From: FEN-1073 sp963780865 | GTDB taxonomy: Bacteria > Chloroflexota > Anaerolineae > Anaerolineales > RBG-16-64-43 | Reading direction: 5' to 3' | Assembly (NCBI GenBank): GCA_963780865.1 | Contig: CAWADT010000025.1 | Span: 1-64,000 of the forward strand | DNA length: 64,000 nt | Part shown: positions 54,574-63,843 of the stretch, in pieces | Layout: the number at the start of each line of letters is the position of its first letter | Position numbering within the stretch: position 1 is the first letter of the stretch | Notes under the pieces: model-generated | The model's input: the letters and a program-made list of their open reading frames with translations, nothing else | The model's database searches: none | What the model was told of the DNA's origin: nothing | Made by a program: the position numbers and the translations under genes

Positions 54574-55491
54574 ATGAACGTCGTTACCGGCTCGTTTGGA
54601 TACATCGGCCGCCATATCACCGAGCGTTTGCTCGCGCGCGGGCAAACCGTGCGCACCATCACGACCCATCCCGACAAACCGAATCCATTCGGAAGCGAGG
54701 TCGAAGCGTTTCCCTATGTGTTCGACTATCCGGAGGATTTAGAGGCTGCATTGCGCGGCGCGGACGTGCTCTACAACACGTATTGGATCCGGTTCGAACA
54801 TGCGGGAATGACCTTCGCGCGCGCGTTGCACAACACCGCCACGCTGTTCGCATGCGCCCGGAAGGCGGGCGTAAGGAAAATTATCCACCTCGGCGTCACC
54901 GGCAGCTCGGAAGGTTCGCCCCTGGCCTATTACCGCGGCAAGGCCGCGCAGGAGCGTCTGCTCCGCGAATCAGGCGTTCCATACGCCGTTGTCCGGCCGT
55001 CGCTTGTTTTCGGCGATGGGGACATCCTGGTTAATAACATCGCCTGGCTGATGAGAGTTTTCCCCGTGTTTCCGATCTTCGGAAACGGACGATACGAGGT
55101 GCAGCCGGTGCACGTGGGGGACGTGGCCGATATCGCGGTCTCGTGCGCGCTGGCCCCGGATTCGACCGTGATCGATGCGATCGGACCGGAGCGATTTATT
55201 TTCAAAGATTTCCTGCGGTTGATCGCGAAACATATCCGCCCCGGCATCCTGTTCCTCCCGATGCCTCCCGAAGTCGGGGTCGCCTTCGGGCGCGTGATAG
55301 GCTGGGTGCTGGGCGACGTGCTGCTCACCGCGGACGAACTGCGCGGGTTGATGCAGGGGTTGCTCACCTCCGCTCAGGCTCCGAATGGGAAGATCGTGTT
55401 TTCGGAATGGCTGGCGAAGAACCATGAAATCATCGGCCGAGCGTACGCGTCGGAAATCAAAAGACACTATACATGGAAAAAGAGCGGCTGA
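54574..55491 (+). CDS. NAD(P)-dependent epimerase/dehydratase-like (extended SDR, NmrA-like)
   Basis: 305 residues. Rossmann start VTGSFGYIGRHITERLLARG (GxxGYIG). Later KIIHLGVTGSSEGSPLAYYR GKAAQERLL holds the SDR Tyr-x-x-x-Lys pair (YYRGK). PSLVFGDGD and VQPVHVGDVADIAVSCAL match complex I NDUFA9-like and NmrA-like extended SDRs. Substrate unknown; could be a sugar-nucleotide or quinone-related reductase. The start is immediate after a repeat that supplies the ribosome site. Confidence 0.88.
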   Translation: MNVVTGSFGYIGRHITERLLARGQTVRTITTHPDKPNPFGSEVEAFPYVFDYPEDLEAALRGADVLYNTYWIRFEHAGMTFARALHNTATLFACARKAGVRKIIHLGVTGSSEGSPLAYYRGKAAQERLLRESGVPYAVVRPSLVFGDGDILVNNIAWLMRVFPVFPIFGNGRYEVQPVHVGDVADIAVSCALAPDSTVIDAIGPERFIFKDFLRLIAKHIRPGILFLPMPPEVGVAFGRVIGWVLGDVLLTADELRGLMQGLLTSAQAPNGKIVFSEWLAKNHEIIGRAYASEIKRHYTWKKSG

Positions 55492-55509
55492 TCGATGCTG
55501 CTCAGCGCC

Positions 55510-56898
55510 CTAGGGGATGTCAACCGTAAACATCCAATCCCCGGCGATCACATCGAAATAGGCATCCGAGATAATTTGATTTACCTCTTCCTCACTCATC
55601 CCCGGCGGATGTTCCAGAATTTCATACGGTCCGCCCTTATCCACCGCAGGACACAGGAGTTTTACCCCGGTCTTTCGTTGGTCGAGTATCTTCAGCAAAT
55701 CCTGGCAACCCTCGATATCAAGCGGTCTGATTAATTCTCCAACCCGGATAACTATTTTTTCGGGATGTACTCCGGCGAAAGCGTCCACCGAAAGCGGATT
55801 ACAAATTCGTTCGATCTTTTGCTCTCCGCCTCCTCCCCCCATGCCTCCTCCCGGAAAGGTACCGGTTTCCCGTCCATCCCGGTAAAACGCAACGTCAAAG
55901 GTTCCCACGCCCCACAGCTGTCCATCCGGGGGATTGAAGCACACCTGAAGCTCGGTAGAGGTTGGATAGATCTTGATCCATTCCAGCGTCATCTCGATTC
56001 CGTTGCTACTCGATTTCTGCATCGGCGCCAACTGGATTCCTGCATAGAGCGGTATGGAAAAATCAATATCCACCGAGCCGAGGATGTGCGCACGACCCCA
56101 CTCCGCGCTCCAATCCGGCTGATCGCCTTTTGGATAATATAAAATCGGCTCGTCGGTAAGTTCCATCTTTAAATGAAACGAGAGGGTCTCCTTCCCGGTG
56201 AAATCCGGGCCCGGATTGAACAAAGCACTGCTGCCGTATCCTTCCGCAGTAAAAGGTCCGGAAACCGGAACTCCAGTATCATTGGAGATGAAATCCAGGG
56301 CCCCTTCGATCGGATTCCGCGGATCCCAATCGGGATCCGGCATCGGTCCGATATATACATCCGGATAATTCGATCCCGCATCGTCCGTTAAACGCACGCG
56401 GGCCACGGCCTGGAAGGGGCCGGTCGGGCTGCTGCGCGGGGAAACATCCAGTCCAGATACGGAATAGGCGATCACAATCCGACCGGCATCGGCGTACGCC
56501 CATAGGATATTAATGGTGATCTCTCCGGCGCGGCGTCGGCCCAGCGGCACCAGGTCCACGGATGTGGGAATGGCAAACAGGGTATGCGGGTCCGGCGTTT
56601 GCGTGGGTGCCAATGTGTTTGTCGGCACCTGCCGAGAAATATTAAGGGTGGTGATCAAACCAGCCTTCCAGGCGCCTTCCAGACCTGGTCCGGCCTGCCA
56701 ACAGTAGATCGTGTAGGCCGCGGCGGCGATCGTCAGACCGACAAGCACCATCAGCGCGATGCGGATCGCGAGGGTTTTCCGGTTCCGGTTTTCCCCTTCC
56801 AGGCGGGTTTGTATTCTGCTCCAGGGATTGTTCCCTTCCGGGATCCCGCTCCGGGCCAGACCGTCCAGAAGGGCTCGAATTTTCTCTTCACGGTTCAT
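55510..56898 (-). CDS. Membrane ectodomain protein coupled to an ECF sigma factor (candidate anti-sigma)
   Basis: About 462 residues. ATG at 56898 (MNREEKIRALLDGLARSGIP) overlapping the sigma stop as ATGA. A ~45-residue cytoplasmic part (NPWSRIQTRLEGENRNRK), one helix (IRIALMVLVGLTIAAAAYTI), a Thr/Pro stretch, then a ~370-residue beta-rich ectodomain with a GGGMGGGGG loop like that of the protein at 50134. The architecture is the same as the other two modules, though the GYIPG block is not obvious. Likely keeps the sigma factor inactive until an outside signal; inferred from context. Confidence 0.72.
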   Translation of the reverse strand: MNREEKIRALLDGLARSGIPEGNNPWSRIQTRLEGENRNRKTLAIRIALMVLVGLTIAAAAYTIYCWQAGPGLEGAWKAGLITTLNISRQVPTNTLAPTQTPDPHTLFAIPTSVDLVPLGRRRAGEITINILWAYADAGRIVIAYSVSGLDVSPRSSPTGPFQAVARVRLTDDAGSNYPDVYIGPMPDPDWDPRNPIEGALDFISNDTGVPVSGPFTAEGYGSSALFNPGPDFTGKETLSFHLKMELTDEPILYYPKGDQPDWSAEWGRAHILGSVDIDFSIPLYAGIQLAPMQKSSSNGIEMTLEWIKIYPTSTELQVCFNPPDGQLWGVGTFDVAFYRDGRETGTFPGGGMGGGGGEQKIERICNPLSVDAFAGVHPEKIVIRVGELIRPLDIEGCQDLLKILDQRKTGVKLLCPAVDKGGPYEILEHPPGMSEEEVNQIISDAYFDVIAGDWMFTVDIP

Positions 56899-57464
56899 CG
56901 CTCGTCCCTCCTGTTCGCGCGCAAAGTGGCGCGTAATCCGTTTCGGGCGGCGCTCAGCAGCCATTTCACGGTACCGAGCGGGCTGTTCATACGTTCCGCG
57001 ATCTCCCGCTCACTCAAGCCGAGATAATACTTCTGCACCACGGCCGCCCGTTGCCGGGATGGAAGGCGGTTGAGCGCATCCCATAACCCGGCTTGCTCCT
57101 CGTCCGCTTCCACTTGACCCTCGGGTCCGACTGTGAAATCGGACAAAGCCTCATCCGGAATCCCCTCCCCCTTCCCCAACGGAATTTCGCGGGCGAGTCG
57201 GCGCTGCCGCCGCAGAGCCGCTTTCAGTGCATCGTTGGACACGCAGCGAAGGAACCACGGTTCAAAAGGACGGGTAGAATTGAACGAGTGGATCGTCCGC
57301 AGCAGCCGCAGGAAAAATTCCTGAGCTACATCCTCCGCCAGTCCCCGTTCGCCGAGAATCAGGTAGGCCGTCCGGGAGGCGCGGAGGTAGTAACCATCCA
57401 CCAACGTTTGCAATCCCTGTAGGTCCCCGTTTTTCAGGCGGTCTATCGCCTCTTGTTCATCCAT
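56895..57464 (-). CDS. ECF-type RNA polymerase sigma factor
   Basis: 189 residues. Region 2: LAEDVAQEFFLRLLRTIHSF, PWFLRCVSNDALKAALRRQR; region 4: LPSRQRAAVVQKYYLGLSER, EIAERMNSPLGTVKWLLSAA RNGLRATL. Closely related to the factor at 9606 (RPFEPxFLR, RQRAxVxQxYYLG, GTVKWLLxAAR). Third of three such modules in the window. Confidence 0.92.
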   Translation of the reverse strand: MDEQEAIDRLKNGDLQGLQTLVDGYYLRASRTAYLILGERGLAEDVAQEFFLRLLRTIHSFNSTRPFEPWFLRCVSNDALKAALRRQRRLAREIPLGKGEGIPDEALSDFTVGPEGQVEADEEQAGLWDALNRLPSRQRAAVVQKYYLGLSEREIAERMNSPLGTVKWLLSAARNGLRATLRANRRDER

Positions 57465-57745
57465 CGTCCTCTCCCACTAGCGAATTGAACGCTCTGGTTA
57501 TATATATCCTTCTGACGAAGAAAAGGTTGGGAAAATCTCCCCGCGTCATCATAACCATCCATCATTACCGGACTTGGCGATCGGGTTTCACTTCGGATCA
57601 ACCCGCTTTTCGACCGCCCTCCGAAATAGATAGGAAAGGGATGGATATTTCAGCGAATGAAAGGGGTTATTTTTTAATTGGCGCCTGTAGCGTAAAAAAG
57701 CGAGATTTCAATATTTCCAGCAACCGTTCGGCTGCGTCGGTCTTT

Positions 57746-58384
57746 TCAAATAAATTTATTAATCCGGGCTCGCATGTTTTCAATGTACCCTTGAAATTCC
57801 GGTCTGGCTGCGATGAAAGCCATCAAATAATACAACATGGCTAGGAAGAAATTATGCGCCAGCAAGAACAATACGGATGACCCCGTGGTCCGGACCAGGA
57901 ATGGAATCACGGCCGTAAGGGAAAATTCCGCCTGATCCTTCCTTCTTCCGACGGCGAATTCTATCAGCGATGCAATCAGAGCCGCCACAACCGCAAAGGA
58001 AAGAAAATTCAACCAGGGCCAGGCCGCGGCCCGGTAGAGGCACCAGCGGGCTTCGTCGCGTCCGTCATTCCAACCGCGCGGATCAGCAAAGCGTACGGAG
58101 ACCCAGGCCAGGATCAAACCAATCAGAATCGACGCCGCCGCGCCGAGCATCCATTCCAAACCCGACTGGCCCGTCAGGCCGAAATCACGCGAAGAGATCC
58201 ACCCGAGGAGCAATCCGGCATAGGGTCCCCCCAGGTTGTAAATCCACGGAGCAAAATCATTGATCCGCGGGAATCGTTTCAGGATCGGGGAAACGAACGG
58301 CGTGGGAAGGAAGCGGACGAGCAGGGGCAGGATCCAAACCGCCAGGGCGAGGATCAAGCCGGGGAGAAAGGCCGATTTTTCCAT
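57746..58384 (-). CDS. Membrane protein of unknown function
   Basis: 212 residues with about five membrane helices (FLPGLILALAVWILPLLVRF; YAGLLLGWISSRDFG region; AAASILIGLILAWVSVRFAD; LNFLSFAVVAALIASLIEFA; SSVLFLLAHNFFLAMLYYLM). No recognised domain. It starts 6 bases after the sensor-kinase gene on the same strand, so the two are probably co-transcribed. The 280-bp gap after it holds nothing I can identify. Confidence 0.75.
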   Translation of the reverse strand: MEKSAFLPGLILALAVWILPLLVRFLPTPFVSPILKRFPRINDFAPWIYNLGGPYAGLLLGWISSRDFGLTGQSGLEWMLGAAASILIGLILAWVSVRFADPRGWNDGRDEARWCLYRAAAWPWLNFLSFAVVAALIASLIEFAVGRRKDQAEFSLTAVIPFLVRTTGSSVLFLLAHNFFLAMLYYLMAFIAARPEFQGYIENMRARINKFI

Positions 58385-58390
58385 TGCGCG

Positions 58391-60118
58391 TCAGGCGGGG
58401 GTTTCGGCGACGGAGTCGGTCTGCAGGGGGATGCGCACCTGGACCCGCGTGCCCTTGCCGGGCGTGGAAAGGATTTGCAGGCTGCCGCCGGCCAGCTCGG
58501 CCCGCTCGCGCAGGTTCACTAGCCCCAGGCTGCTGCGTTCGGTGTAATGCTTTTCCACTTCGGCGAGGTTAAATCCGACGCCGTCGTCGGCTACTTCCAG
58601 GAACAGAAAATCGCCGTCCCGCTGCATTCGGATCCAGACGTGCGCGGCCTGGGCATGCTTGCGCGCGTTGCCGACCGCCTCGTCCACCAGGTTGAAGAGC
58701 ACTCCCTGGCGATTGAGGTCGAGCTTGTCGGAGGCGCCGGCTTCCAGGTTGAGTTGAATGTCCTGGTTGAAGGTATCGCGGGTTTTTTCCGCCAGTTGCT
58801 TAAGCGCGCCGCCCAACCCCTGGGTTTCGAGGACGAGCGGGCGCAGGGTAAACAGCATGTGCCGCATTTCTTTGGTGGCGCGCCGCGCCAGTTCCTCGAT
58901 CTCGAAGAGCTCCTCGCTGGTGGTCTCCGGCTTGCGCTGCAACAAGCGCCGGGCGTAGTTCACCCGCATGGCGATCGCCGCGGTGGCCTGGATTGGCCCG
59001 TCGTGCAGATCGCTGGCGAGCTTCTTGCGCGCCTGTTCCTCCACCTCCACCAGCCGGTCGCGTTCCTCGCGCAGCGCCTGGAACAGTTCCGCGTTGCGCA
59101 AGGTCGAAGCGGTCTGTTTGGTCAAGCCTTCGATCAGTTCGAGGAAATCGCCTTCGAGGAAGCGCGGGTCGGGATGGGCAAAGAGGAGCGCGCCGCGGAC
59201 TTCCTCCTCCACCACCATCGGCAGGAGTATGCCGGAGTGGCAAGCGTGCAGCGCCACCATTTGGGAAAGCTCCGGATCCTGGAGCGGGGAGTCGGCTCGG
59301 GTGGGCATGCGCGAGCGCAGGATGCGCGCGAGGGCGCCGGTTTCGCCGGGCAGCGTGGCGCGCAGATCGGCGCGGGTCAGGCGCCGCGCCGTGGCGATGA
59401 AGAAACCGCTTTGATCGCGCAGCAAAGCCGCGCTGACCAGGCGTCCGTTGGCTCCTTTTTCGCCGCTGCCCTCCGCGGCAAGATCGAGCGCCGTATCCAG
59501 AATGCGCAGCGGTTCGAGGCTGCCGGTGATGGCGCTGGCCATGCGGTAGACCGAGCGCACCAGAGTCTTCAGCCGGTCGAGTTCCTGTGTGAAGACTGCG
59601 TCGCGTTTGCGGCGCTCAAGCGTCAGCGTGCGGTCCAGCCGCCCGGAAAGATTGCCGGCTCCGCCGGCGATGATCATCAGCGGGATGCTCTCAATGAGAA
59701 CCAGAACGGCCGGAGTAACGTCCACCGTTGAAATTAAAAGGAAATATTGAAGAATGGTAAGCAGGAGGCCGGTGAGCACGCCCCAAATCGAACCGAAGTA
59801 AATGGAAAAAGTGGCGGTCGGGAGCAATCCGATCCAGAACACCGCTCCCATTGAACCGCCGGTTTGCACGTAGATCGGCAGGATGAGGAGGGCATCCAGC
59901 AACGCGATGCCGGCCCACGCCACGCGGGGCAAACGCAGGTTGATGTAACTTCCGATGGCGAGCGTCAACTGTAAAAGGAAGAGGCACACCAAGGCGAACA
60001 GCGACGCAAGCGAGAGCGTGCTTTTGAGCGGCGCGAAAATCGCCAGCGCAAGGAGCATGGCCCAGCGCAGGGTGATCGTGGTGCGTTCCAACGACGCCGA
60101 AGATTCCGGCAATCTCAT
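58391..60118 (-). CDS. Sensor histidine kinase, NarL-type (HisKA_3)
   Basis: About 575 residues. Five to six N-terminal membrane helices (residues ~15-175), a short coiled coil, a GAF-like sensor region (~200-370), then the dimerisation/phosphoacceptor segment with LASDLHDGPIQATAAIAM (His in DLHDG), and an HATPase domain with N box DEAVGNARKHA, VADDGVGF and GLVNLRERAELAGGSLQI. Such kinases signal to NarL/LuxR-type response regulators; none is encoded in this window. Start at 60118 (MRLPESSASL). Divergent from smc. Confidence 0.93.
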   Translation of the reverse strand: MRLPESSASLERTTITLRWAMLLALAIFAPLKSTLSLASLFALVCLFLLQLTLAIGSYINLRLPRVAWAGIALLDALLILPIYVQTGGSMGAVFWIGLLPTATFSIYFGSIWGVLTGLLLTILQYFLLISTVDVTPAVLVLIESIPLMIIAGGAGNLSGRLDRTLTLERRKRDAVFTQELDRLKTLVRSVYRMASAITGSLEPLRILDTALDLAAEGSGEKGANGRLVSAALLRDQSGFFIATARRLTRADLRATLPGETGALARILRSRMPTRADSPLQDPELSQMVALHACHSGILLPMVVEEEVRGALLFAHPDPRFLEGDFLELIEGLTKQTASTLRNAELFQALREERDRLVEVEEQARKKLASDLHDGPIQATAAIAMRVNYARRLLQRKPETTSEELFEIEELARRATKEMRHMLFTLRPLVLETQGLGGALKQLAEKTRDTFNQDIQLNLEAGASDKLDLNRQGVLFNLVDEAVGNARKHAQAAHVWIRMQRDGDFLFLEVADDGVGFNLAEVEKHYTERSSLGLVNLRERAELAGGSLQILSTPGKGTRVQVRIPLQTDSVAETPA

Positions 60119-60178
60119 GGAATAATCATATCCGGGTTGCCTTCCTTTGCCAACCCTGCTGAGTGTCACGAAAAGGTA

Positions 60179-60187
60179 TGCTATAAT
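60179..60187 (+). promoter_or_regulatory. Extended -10 promoter for smc
   Basis: TG-C-TATAAT at 60179-60187, about 57 bases before the smc start. No -35 is clear at normal spacing, as often with extended -10 promoters. Confidence 0.5.
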
Positions 60188-60243
60188 GACATTGCCCCAT
60201 CCGTACTGGATGGGGCATCTTGTGCCCGGCGGTTCGCCTCCTC

Positions 60244-63200
60244 ATGCCACGTCTGAAATCACTCGAACTCCACGGATATAAAACATTCGCTTCCAAAACC
60301 CGCTTTGAATTCGCCGAGGGCATCACCGCCATCGTCGGACCGAACGGCAGCGGCAAATCCAACATCGCCGACGCCATCCGCTGGGTGCTGGGAGAACAGT
60401 CCTATGGTCTGCTGCGCGGGAAAAAGACCGAGGATATGATTTTCGCCGGAAGCGAGCAGCGTCCGCGCGCCGGCATGGCCTCGGCACTCATCACTTTCGA
60501 TAATTCCGACGGTGGATTACCGATCGAATTTTCCGAAGTGTCGATCGGCCGCTCGGCCTACCGCGAGGGGGCGAACGAATACCTGCTCAACGATTCGCGC
60601 GTGCGGCTTAAAGACATCGATGAGCTGCTCGCCCGCTGCGGGCTTTCGGAGCGGACCTACACCATCATCGGCCAGGGGCTGGTGGATTTTGCGCTCTCGC
60701 TCAAACCGGAAGAACGCCGGCGGCTGTTCGAGGAGGCGGCGGGAATCGGCCTGTTCCGTTCGCGGCGCGAGGAAAGCCTGCGCCGGCTGGAGGCCACCAA
60801 GCACAATCTCGAGCGGGTGCTCGACATTCTGGCCGAGCTGCAGCCGCGGGTGGAAAGCCTGCGCCGCCAGGCCAAGCGCGCCGGCGAATTCGAGACCGTG
60901 CGCAGCGAGCTGAAGGACGTTCTGCTGCAATGGCACGGCTATCACTGGAGGATCGTGCAGGAAGAGGTGGGCGCCGCCCGCGCCGCGGCCGATGCCGCCG
61001 AGCACTCCCTCGCTGCGCTCCGTCAAACGCAGGAACAAAGCGACGGGCGGTTCATCGACGTGCGCAATTCGCTCGGCGCGCTGCGGGCGCAATTGAATTC
61101 GTGGCACCGCCAGGCGTCCGAGCTTCACCGCAACCGTGAAACCCTCAGCCGGGAGCTGGCGGTGAACGAGGAGCGGCTGCGCGCCCTCGAGCGTTCGCAG
61201 GAGGAAGCCGCCGCCGCATTGACCGTCTCGGAGGCGGAACGGGCCGCGCTCGAGGAACGGGCGGCGGAAACCGGCCGGGAGCTGGATCGATCGTTTGAGG
61301 AGCGCGGGGAAATGGCGCGGCAGCTGCAAAACGCCGAATCGGCGCGCGCGGCCCGCGAGGCGGAACGCCGGGCGCTGGAAGAGCGGCGCGAGGCGCTGCA
61401 GTCCGCGCTGCGCGATTTGGAATCCGAGCTGGTGCGCTGCGAGGCGCGGACCTCGCAATCCGCCGAGCGCCGGATGGATCTGGCGGCGCGCGAAGCCGCC
61501 TCCGCGCAGGCGTTTGGAAAAACGCGCGCGGCGGCGGAAGCCCATGCGGCGGCTGCCGCGGATTGCGTCAAGGCATGGGAGCAGGAAAAGGCGCGTTTGG
61601 AAAGCGCGCAGGCGGATCAGGCCCGCGCCGTCGAAACCGTTTCGGCGGCGCACGCCGCCGTCGACCGCGCGCGCGAGGAGCTATCCCGGAAACGCGAAGA
61701 GGAAATCCGGCTGCGGACGCGCGGAGAATTGCTGGCCCAGGCGGAAAAGGAACTGCTTGGATACGGCGGCGGATTGCGCCATCTCATCGGGCGCTCGCAG
61801 CAGGGGACGCTGGGCGGCGTGCTGGGGGCCCTCGCCGCGCAACTGGAAGTGAAGGCCGAGCACGAGGCGGCGATCGCCGCCGCGCTCGGCGAATTTCAGG
61901 ATTCGGTTCTCTTGCAAGAATCGGAATCCCTGGAGGCGGCGCTCGAGGAACTCTCGCGAACGGCGGCGGGCCGGACGGGTTTGCTCGCGCTTCCCGGCCT
62001 GACGCCCCCCGAGCCGGTTTCCCTGCCCGCCGACGGGGACGTGATCGGACGCGCGAGCGACCTGGTGGGCGCTCCGGCCGCGCTTCGGCCGGCTTTGGAT
62101 TCCCTGCTCGGAAGCACGGTGGTGGTTCGCACCCGATCGGCCGCGCGCCGTCTGGCCGCGCAACTCCCTGCCCACGCCAAGGCGGTCACGCTTTCGGGGG
62201 AGGTGTTCCATCCGGCCGGCCAGGTTTTGGCCGGGCGCGGGGAAGGATCCCCATCCCTTTCGCGCGCGCGCGAAATCCGCGAACTTGGGCAGGCGCTGCA
62301 CACCGCTCAAAAGGCTTCCGCCGAGGCGGAGCGCGGGTGGACCGAGGCCGGGGAACGGCACGCGCGCGCCGTCGAAAAAGGGGAGGCGGACTCCGCGGCC
62401 GTGGCTCAATTGCAAGCATCGGAGCTGGAACGGCGGCAGGCGATGGAAGAAGCCCGCCGGGCGCAAGCCGCCAAAGAAGAAGAAACCCGCTGGCAGGAGG
62501 CGCGCCGCGCCGAACTGGAATCCGAACGGCACTCCATCACGCTGGAAGAACAGCGGCTGGCGCAGGAGGCCGAGGCGCTCTCCGGAAAGATGAAACAGGC
62601 GCGGGAAGACCTGCGGCTGGCCCTGGCGGAAACGGTCGGGGAATCACCGGCTGAAACGGGAGAGGACATCCCGCACTGGAAGACCCAACTCGCGCTGGCC
62701 GAGCAGGCCGCGCGCACCCTGGAAGCGCGGCGGGTCGATGCGCAAGAGACTCTGGCGCGCGCACGCGCCGCGGTCGAGGAACGCCGGCGCCGGACGCAAT
62801 CTCTCGAAGACGAACAGGCGTCGATCGAAACCTCGCTCCGCACCCTGCGCGAAGACGAAGCGCGGCTATCCGCCTCCATTCATGAAACCCAAAGCTTGAT
62901 CGAGCCGGCTGAAAAGCAACTGGCCCAGGCGGAAAGTGAGCAGGGGCTGCTGGAGGCGGGCGAAGCGGAGAATTGGCTGCGGCTGCACGCCGCTGAACGG
63001 CAATACACGCAGGCCCAGGTGGACCTGGCCCGGCGGCAGGAAGAATTGGAAGGCCTGCGCCGCAGGATCGAGGACGATTTCGGCCTGGTGGAGTTCGAAT
63101 ACTCAAGCGACGTGACCGGCCCGAACCCCCTTCCGCTCGAGCATCTGGCGGAGCGGCTGCCGCACGTGGAATCCATCACGCCGGAGGTGGAAGAGCTGGT

Positions 63201-63843
63201 CAACCGGCGCCGGGCCCAGTTGCGCCGGATGGGCGCGATCAATCCGGAAGCCACCAAGGAATACAACGAGGTCAAAGAAAGGTTCGATTTTCTTCATGCC
63301 CAGGTGGCGGATTTGCAAAAAGCGGAAACGCAACTGCGCGAAGTGATCGCCGAGCTGGATACGATGATGCGCGAAGCGTTCGAGCGCACCTTCCACGCCG
63401 TGGCCGAGGAATTCCCGAAAATTTTCATGCGCCTATTCGGCGGGGGGAGCGCCAAGCTCGCGCTGGCCGACGGCGACGCGGAGGGCGAGGAGGGGATCGA
63501 GATCACCGCTCGGCTGCCCGGCCGCCGGTCACAGGGGCTGGCGCTGCTTTCTGGCGGTGAACGCAGCCTCACCGCGACGGCGCTGATCTTCTCGCTCCTG
63601 AAGGTTTCTCCCACGCCGTTCTGCGTATTGGACGAAGTGGACGCGATGCTCGACGAATCCAACGTCGGCCGTTTCCGCGACCTGCTCCTGGAGCTCAGCC
63701 GCCAGACACAATTCGTCGTCGTCACCCACAACCGCAACACCGTGCAGGCGGCGCAGGTGATCTACGGAGTCTCGATGGGGTCTGACTCCGCCTCGCAGGT
63801 GATCAGCCTGCGGTTGGACGAGTTTGTCGGAAAAGGCGGCTAG
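60244..63843 (+). CDS. smc: Chromosome segregation protein SMC
   Basis: 1199 residues. ATPase that loops and compacts the chromosome with ScpA/ScpB. N-terminal head: LKSLELHGYKTFASKTRFEF, Walker A GPNGSGKSN, Q-loop DMIFAGSEQR. Long coiled coils (~170-500 and ~670-1020) flank a hinge around 510-660 (GGGLRHLIGRSQQGTLGGVL ... VIGRASDLVGA). C-terminal head: signature LLSGGERSLTATALIFSLL, Walker B PTPFCVLDEVDAMLDESNV, H-loop VVTHNRNTVQAA. Full length and intact. Start MPRLKSLELH at 60244. Confidence 0.97.
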   Translation: MPRLKSLELHGYKTFASKTRFEFAEGITAIVGPNGSGKSNIADAIRWVLGEQSYGLLRGKKTEDMIFAGSEQRPRAGMASALITFDNSDGGLPIEFSEVSIGRSAYREGANEYLLNDSRVRLKDIDELLARCGLSERTYTIIGQGLVDFALSLKPEERRRLFEEAAGIGLFRSRREESLRRLEATKHNLERVLDILAELQPRVESLRRQAKRAGEFETVRSELKDVLLQWHGYHWRIVQEEVGAARAAADAAEHSLAALRQTQEQSDGRFIDVRNSLGALRAQLNSWHRQASELHRNRETLSRELAVNEERLRALERSQEEAAAALTVSEAERAALEERAAETGRELDRSFEERGEMARQLQNAESARAAREAERRALEERREALQSALRDLESELVRCEARTSQSAERRMDLAAREAASAQAFGKTRAAAEAHAAAAADCVKAWEQEKARLESAQADQARAVETVSAAHAAVDRAREELSRKREEEIRLRTRGELLAQAEKELLGYGGGLRHLIGRSQQGTLGGVLGALAAQLEVKAEHEAAIAAALGEFQDSVLLQESESLEAALEELSRTAAGRTGLLALPGLTPPEPVSLPADGDVIGRASDLVGAPAALRPALDSLLGSTVVVRTRSAARRLAAQLPAHAKAVTLSGEVFHPAGQVLAGRGEGSPSLSRAREIRELGQALHTAQKASAEAERGWTEAGERHARAVEKGEADSAAVAQLQASELERRQAMEEARRAQAAKEEETRWQEARRAELESERHSITLEEQRLAQEAEALSGKMKQAREDLRLALAETVGESPAETGEDIPHWKTQLALAEQAARTLEARRVDAQETLARARAAVEERRRRTQSLEDEQASIETSLRTLREDEARLSASIHETQSLIEPAEKQLAQAESEQGLLEAGEAENWLRLHAAERQYTQAQVDLARRQEELEGLRRRIEDDFGLVEFEYSSDVTGPNPLPLEHLAERLPHVESITPEVEELVNRRRAQLRRMGAINPEATKEYNEVKERFDFLHAQVADLQKAETQLREVIAELDTMMREAFERTFHAVAEEFPKIFMRLFGGGSAKLALADGDAEGEEGIEITARLPGRRSQGLALLSGGERSLTATALIFSLLKVSPTPFCVLDEVDAMLDESNVGRFRDLLLELSRQTQFVVVTHNRNTVQAAQVIYGVSMGSDSASQVISLRLDEFVGKGG

